Source: Shewanella sp. SNU WT4
GTDB lineage: Bacteria > Pseudomonadota > Gammaproteobacteria > Enterobacterales > Shewanellaceae
DNA: 64,000 bases
Assembly: GCF_006494715.1 (NCBI RefSeq)
Contig: NZ_CP041151.1
Location: 3,224,001 to 3,288,000 of the forward strand
Direction: 5' to 3'
This document shows, one piece after another, positions 59,715-64,000 of this stretch. Position 1 is the first letter of the stretch. Each line of letters begins with the position of its first letter. The position numbers and the translations under genes were made by a program. The notes beneath the pieces are model-generated. The model was not told where the DNA came from and searched no databases. It saw nothing but the letters and a program-made list of their open reading frames with translations.

Positions 59715-60899
59715 TTACTGATTGATGGCCTCATGGGCATAAATTCGTGCTTGCTTATCTAAAGCTAAGATATCTTCCAAGGTATTGAGTTTGCCGCTAT
59801 GTAAGCGTTTAAGACTCGCTTCATTAATCTTGGCAATATCGGTAAAACTGATTTGTCCGGCCAAAAATGCCGCTACTGCCATTTCATTCGCCGCATTCAC
59901 CACAGTCGTTGCTTCTTGACCTAAATGACAGGCCTCAATGGCGAGTGCTAAACACGGGAAGCGATCATAATCAGGCTCGACAAAACTTAACTGTCCGACC
60001 TTGAAGAAATCTAAAGGTTCAACGCCCGCATCAATTCTGTGGGGATAAGCCATGCAGTTGGCAATAGGCGTACGCATATCTGGGTTACCCATCTGCGCTA
60101 TCACCGAACCATCACGATACTGCACCATAGAGTGAATAACGCTTTGAGGATGCACTACCACTTTAAGTTGATTTTGACGGGTATTAAATAACCAGCGGGC
60201 CTCAATGTATTCCAGACCTTTATTCATCATAGTGGCAGAATCCACTGAGATTTTAGGACCCATTGACCAATTAGGATGTTTACATGCTTGCGCTGGAGTA
60301 ACACTTGCAAGTTCTGCTATCGGCTTAGTTAAAAAAGGACCGCCAGAACCCGTTAATAAGATATGAGAAATACCGTGATCATCGAGGTTGCAATAGCCTA
60401 AGCTTTGCTGCACTTGGCTAGGCAAACACTGGAAAATAGCATTGTGTTCACTATCTACCGGCAGCACTACCGCGCCACTGGCACGCGCAGCATTAATAAA
60501 TAGCTGGCCACTCATGACCAAGGCTTCTTTATTCGCCAGCAATACGCGTTTGCCTGCATTAACAGCCGCTAAGGTTGGCACTAGGCCTGCGGCGCCAACA
60601 ATGGCCGCCATGACCACTTGGGTTTCGGCGCGCGTCACTAACTCAAGTAACGCCTCCTCCCCTGTGGTGACTTTGGTAACGCAATCACTTGGCAACGCAT
60701 CTTTCAAGGCGTTAGCCGCGGTTTCATCAACCATATGGGCATACACAGGCTGATGAACCACACATAATTCAAGCATCTTAGCAACGCTTGAATTTGCCAC
60801 TAAACCATACACGCGGTAAGCGGCAGCATTGGTAGCAATCACAGCTAAGGTGCTGGCACCAATGGAGCCTGTCGCCCCTAAAATCACCATATTTTGCAT
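59715..60899 (-). CDS. dxr: DXP reductoisomerase
   Basis: 394 residues. It makes 2-C-methyl-D-erythritol 4-phosphate in the MEP isoprenoid pathway. NADPH motif GATGSIGAS, the KEAL segment [12 protein letters not shown], metal site [12 protein letters not shown] and the loop LTGSGGPFL are present. Located between cdsA and rseP, unlike E. coli where it follows frr. Confidence 0.98.
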   Translation of the reverse strand: MQNMVILGATGSIGASTLAVIATNAAAYRVYGLVANSSVAKMLELCVVHQPVYAHMVDETAANALKDALPSDCVTKVTTGEEALLELVTRAETQVVMAAIVGAAGLVPTLAAVNAGKRVLLANKEALVMSGQLFINAARASGAVVLPVDSEHNAIFQCLPSQVQQSLGYCNLDDHGISHILLTGSGGPFLTKPIAELASVTPAQACKHPNWSMGPKISVDSATMMNKGLEYIEARWLFNTRQNQLKVVVHPQSVIHSMVQYRDGSVIAQMGNPDMRTPIANCMAYPHRIDAGVEPLDFFKVGQLSFVEPDYDRFPCLALAIEACHLGQEATTVVNAANEMAVAAFLAGQISFTDIAKINEASLKRLHSGKLNTLEDILALDKQARIYAHEAINQ

Positions 60900-60903
60900 A
60901 TCA

Positions 60904-61761
60904 CTACATCCAGAATGCGATATAAATTAAGGTAAATACCGGCAACGCCGCAGTCAGGCTGTCGATTCTATCTAAAATCCCGCCGTGACCTGGCAAAATA
61001 GTGCCTGAATCTTTTATGTTGGCGGCGCGCTTAAACATACTTTCTGATAAATCACCGATGGCAGACGATAAGGCGGTGAACAAGGTCACTAAGACCACTA
61101 ACGGCCATTCTTGCTGCGGTGATAAATACATGACAGCGGCTGCGACCAGTAAGCTTGCGGCTAAACCACCCACTAAACCTTCTATGGTTTTGGCTGGGCT
61201 AACATTTGGCATTAGCTTATGTTTGCCAAAGTTTTTACCCGCAAAATAAGCACCAGTATCGGTTGCCCATACGGTCAGCATCACCAGCAATACTAAGGTG
61301 CCACCGAAATAAGGATCGCGGCCTAAGCTCAGTGATTCAAGCGCCATTAGCGCGGCAAAACAAGGAACTAAAGTTAGCTGACCAAACATAGACTTAAGCA
61401 TTGGGCTCTTAGCCCAAGTCGCTTTAGCTTTTGGATAGATGACCACTAAAACCGTCGCAACTAGCCACCAAATGGCACCAAGACCCAAAATGCCCTGATA
61501 GACAGGGTGCAAATAACCACCATTCCAGATAGCCGTTGTTGGGACAATATAATTGATGGTGGTAAGCAAAATGCCTATGGTGATAGTAAAGCTCCACTGA
61601 GTGACGTTGCACTCAGGGTCGATGAGTCCGCCCCACTCTTTGGCGGCGATTAAGAAAATTGGGACTAATACCCAAGCTAGGTAGGCAGGTGACAATAAAA
61701 AGATACCCGCAAGCACTAAAAGCACTAACCATAATGCTGTTATAATTCGTTGTTTTAGCAA
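60904..61761 (-). CDS. cdsA: CDP-diacylglycerol synthase
   Basis: 285 residues, eight-helix membrane enzyme making CDP-diacylglycerol for phospholipid synthesis. The CDP-diglyceride synthase signature [21 protein letters not shown] is complete, including the metal-site DRIDS region (LDRIDSL). Confidence 0.97.
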   Translation of the reverse strand: MLKQRIITALWLVLLVLAGIFLLSPAYLAWVLVPIFLIAAKEWGGLIDPECNVTQWSFTITIGILLTTINYIVPTTAIWNGGYLHPVYQGILGLGAIWWLVATVLVVIYPKAKATWAKSPMLKSMFGQLTLVPCFAALMALESLSLGRDPYFGGTLVLLVMLTVWATDTGAYFAGKNFGKHKLMPNVSPAKTIEGLVGGLAASLLVAAAVMYLSPQQEWPLVVLVTLFTALSSAIGDLSESMFKRAANIKDSGTILPGHGGILDRIDSLTAALPVFTLIYIAFWM

Positions 61762-61810
61762 GAGACTCCCTCACTTAATTGCTGTCTCAGGTGGCAAAAT
61801 TGCCAAAAAA

Positions 61811-62623
61811 TTAACCTGATGTCTTGATGGCTTCAATCTGACTTCCCGTCAAACCGAAACGACGTTGCCGACCACTAAACACGCTGACCGCGTGATGGAA
61901 AGCAGCTTCATTGAAATCTGGCCACAACAAGTCAGTAAACACTAACTCAGCATAGGCAGCTTGCCATAAAATAAAATTACTAATCCGAAAATCACCGCCA
62001 GTGCGGATCATTAAGTCGACATCGTCTTGCCCTTGCATCGACAAATGCTGTGCTAAGGCTTCTTCAGAAAACTCATCCGCAGACATGGTGCCTGACTGGA
62101 CTTTCTCAGCCAACTTTTGCGCGGCTTGTAAAATATCCCAACGTCCGCCGTAGTTAGCTGCAACATTGAGGATTAATTCATTGTTATCTGCAGTTTGCTG
62201 CTGCGCCGTTAAAATTTGTTTCTGTAACCTAGCAGAGAAACGGCTAGTATCGCCAATGATATTAAGGCGCACACCATTTTTATGTAATAGTTTGATTTCA
62301 CGTTGAAGTACCGTGAAGAACAATTCCATTAGTAAGGTGACTTCTTGATCTGGGCGACGCCAGTTTTCTGATGAAAAGGCAAATAAGGTTAACGAACGTA
62401 CACCCAATTGTTTGGCGGTAGTCACAGCACGGCGTACTGCTTTGACACCGGCTCGGTGCCCCATGACGCGTGGCTGACCTTTTGCCTGTGCCCAGCGACC
62501 GTTACCGTCCATTATGATGGCTACATGGCGCGGAATGGCCAAGCCGACTAATTCAGGTAACTCACCAGGCATATCTGATGCCAGTAAGCTATCTAAAGCA
62601 TTCTGACTCGTAGTGGATGACAT
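61811..62623 (-). CDS. uppS: Undecaprenyl diphosphate synthase
   Basis: 270 residues, somewhat long at the N terminus (about 30 residues before [16 protein letters not shown]). The catalytic Asp and diphosphate-binding Arg are in that motif. [20 protein letters not shown] and [27 protein letters not shown] are family signatures. It supplies the lipid carrier for peptidoglycan and O-antigen. Confidence 0.97.
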   Translation of the reverse strand: MSSTTSQNALDSLLASDMPGELPELVGLAIPRHVAIIMDGNGRWAQAKGQPRVMGHRAGVKAVRRAVTTAKQLGVRSLTLFAFSSENWRRPDQEVTLLMELFFTVLQREIKLLHKNGVRLNIIGDTSRFSARLQKQILTAQQQTADNNELILNVAANYGGRWDILQAAQKLAEKVQSGTMSADEFSEEALAQHLSMQGQDDVDLMIRTGGDFRISNFILWQAAYAELVFTDLLWPDFNEAAFHHAVSVFSGRQRRFGLTGSQIEAIKTSG

Positions 62624-62639
62624 CTCTCACAACCCTTAA

Positions 62640-62677
62640 AATAAACAAACGCCGTGTAGTATAACGCTACACGGCGT
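62640..62677 (-). terminator. Hairpin terminator between frr and uppS
   Basis: ACGCCGTGTAG (62649-62659) / CTACACGGCGT (62667-62677), perfect 11-bp stem with a 7-nt loop. On the minus strand the stem is followed by TTGTTTATTTT. It should stop part of the transcription from pyrH-frr. Confidence 0.75.
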
Positions 62678-62704
62678 ATCAACTCTAGTGAGTTAGGTGT
62701 TGAA

Positions 62705-63262
62705 TCAGACTTCCATCAACTCAGCTTCTTTGGCCGCTAACACTTCATCAATCTTCTTGATGTAGGTATCGGTCATTTTTTGAATGTCATCGTCGCTGCG
62801 ACGTACATCATCTTCAGTACATTCTTTGGCTTTTTCTAATGCTTTAACATCAGAGTTAGCGTCACGACGTACGTTACGAATTGACACTCGGCCTTGTTCA
62901 GCTTCAGCACGTACCACTTTAACTAAATCGCGGCGACGCTCTTCAGTCAGGGCTGGCAGAGGAATACGAATGTTGCTGCCCGCTGACATTGGGTTCAGAC
63001 CCAGATCAGATGACATAATGGCTTTTTCTACGGCTTGGATCATGCTGCGATCGAATACGCTCACAGACAGAGTGCGTGAATCTTCAATGCTCACGTTACC
63101 CACTTGGTTCAGTGGGGTCATAGTACCGTAGTAAGACACTTGAATTGAGTTCAACAGACTTGGGTGAGCACGGCCAGTACGAACCTTGCTCATTTGGCCT
63201 TTCATTGACTCAACACATTTACCCATGCGCTCTTGGGCATCTTTTTGAATATCTGCAATCAC
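62705..63262 (-). CDS. frr: Ribosome recycling factor
   Basis: 185 residues, standard length. It releases ribosomes after termination with [56 protein letters not shown] are characteristic. Confidence 0.98.
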   Translation of the reverse strand: MIADIQKDAQERMGKCVESMKGQMSKVRTGRAHPSLLNSIQVSYYGTMTPLNQVGNVSIEDSRTLSVSVFDRSMIQAVEKAIMSSDLGLNPMSAGSNIRIPLPALTEERRRDLVKVVRAEAEQGRVSIRNVRRDANSDVKALEKAKECTEDDVRRSDDDIQKMTDTYIKKIDEVLAAKEAELMEV

Positions 63263-63282
63263 GATAATTATCCTTTAAGTCA

Positions 63283-64000
63283 TTACTTCGCTTTGATCAA
63301 AGTGCCTTCTTCTTCACCCATGATAACGCGGCGAAGCGCTCCAGGCTTGTTCATATTGAACACTAAGATAGGCATGTCATGGTCTCTGGCCATAGTAAAG
63401 GCTGCTAAGTCCATGACTTTTAATTCTCTTTCTAAAACTTCATTGTACCCAAGCACATCATACTTAACAGCATCTGGGTTTTTCATTGGGTCTTCAGAGT
63501 ATACACCGTCAACCTTGGTGCCTTTCAATACTACTTCTGCTTCAATTTCAATGCCGCGTAAACAGGCTGCAGTATCAGTAGTACAGAATGGGTTACCAGT
63601 ACCGGCGGCAAAAATTACCACTCGGCCAGATTTCAGGTAGCTGATAGCTTCCGCCCAATTATAACGGTCACATACACCGTTCAGAGGAATTGCCGACATC
63701 AGGCGAGCGTTCACATAAGCACGGTGCAGCGCATCACGCATGGCCAGGCCATTCATCACTGTGGCCAACATGCCCATGTGGTCGCCGACCACTCGGTTCA
63801 TGCCAGCTTTAGCCAAGCCTTCACCGCGGAATAAATTACCGCCACCTATGACCACGCCAACTTGAATACCCAGCTCCACTAACTCTTTCACTTCTTGCGC
63901 CATACGGTCAAGAACCTTCGGATCAATACCGAAGCCCTCATCGCCCATTAAGGCTTCACCACTTAACTTAAGAAGAATTCGACGAAATGCAGGTTTTGGA
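63283..64000 (-). CDS. pyrH: UMP kinase (partial, 5' end outside the window)
   Basis: Bacterial UMP kinase of the amino-acid-kinase family. The reading frame continues past the first internal ATG (63948) to the window edge as [17 protein letters not shown], the true N-terminal region with the LKLSGE phosphate loop. Only about ten residues are missing. [52 protein letters not shown] are diagnostic. It lies 20 bp before frr. Confidence 0.97.
   Translation of the reverse strand, partial: PKPAFRRILLKLSGEALMGDEGFGIDPKVLDRMAQEVKELVELGIQVGVVIGGGNLFRGEGLAKAGMNRVVGDHMGMLATVMNGLAMRDALHRAYVNARLMSAIPLNGVCDRYNWAEAISYLKSGRVVIFAAGTGNPFCTTDTAACLRGIEIEAEVVLKGTKVDGVYSEDPMKNPDAVKYDVLGYNEVLERELKVMDLAAFTMARDHDMPILVFNMNKPGALRRVIMGEEEGTLIKAK

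Overview
The window comes from a gammaproteobacterium, most probably Shewanella. This rests on gene content and order: a six-gene Na+-translocating NADH:quinone reductase operon, rcsF-trmO-(acyltransferase)-proS, a lysine-riboswitch-controlled NhaC-family transporter, H-NS, and the pyrH-frr-uppS-cdsA-dxr-rseP-bamA-skp-lpxD-fabZ-lpxA-lpxB-rnhB-dnaE block. No rRNA, tRNA or CRISPR array was seen.

Mobile left end (1-6000). An IS3-family element (150-3684, 3-bp ATC repeats) is interrupted inside its transposase gene by a group II intron (637-2913). The intron has a maturase, a canonical domain V and boundaries that restore the transposase frame when removed. A second element of the IS1634 type (4249-5970, 5-bp ATTAT repeats) lies to the right. 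Between the two sits a tiny lysine-rich gene with its own promoter, ribosome binding site and terminator.

Metabolic and envelope genes (6000-28400). A NemA-like ene-reductase and a NemR-like TetR regulator diverge over two matching operators. A PuuD-like amidotransferase is convergent with nqrABCDEF. Then follow a leucine-rich-repeat protein kinase, a DUF2927 protein, a membrane-anchored orphan, an alkylsulfatase, an orphan 192-residue protein, tdk and a lipoprotein M3 peptidase. A NhaC-type transporter lies under a lysine riboswitch, which makes it a lysine importer (LysW type). etfBA and an H-NS gene close this part.

Middle (28500-45800). There are two coupled amidohydrolase genes holding three domains, only one with a full set of metal ligands. 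They are followed by rcsF-trmO-acyltransferase-proS, a SlyD-like isomerase and a patatin-like lipase. A compact three-gene outer-membrane operon (beta-barrel, Omp85-like barrel, DUF4056) is transcribed away from a TetR regulator. A KefB/C-type antiporter and a GGDEF cyclase complete the region.

Right end (45800-64000, all minus strand). tilS, dnaE and rnhB, then the lipid A, outer-membrane assembly and isoprenoid/phospholipid genes up to pyrH, which runs off the window. These build the cell envelope (lipid A first steps, BamA/Skp, CDP-diacylglycerol, undecaprenyl diphosphate) and are tightly packed. The exception is a hairpin terminator between frr and uppS.
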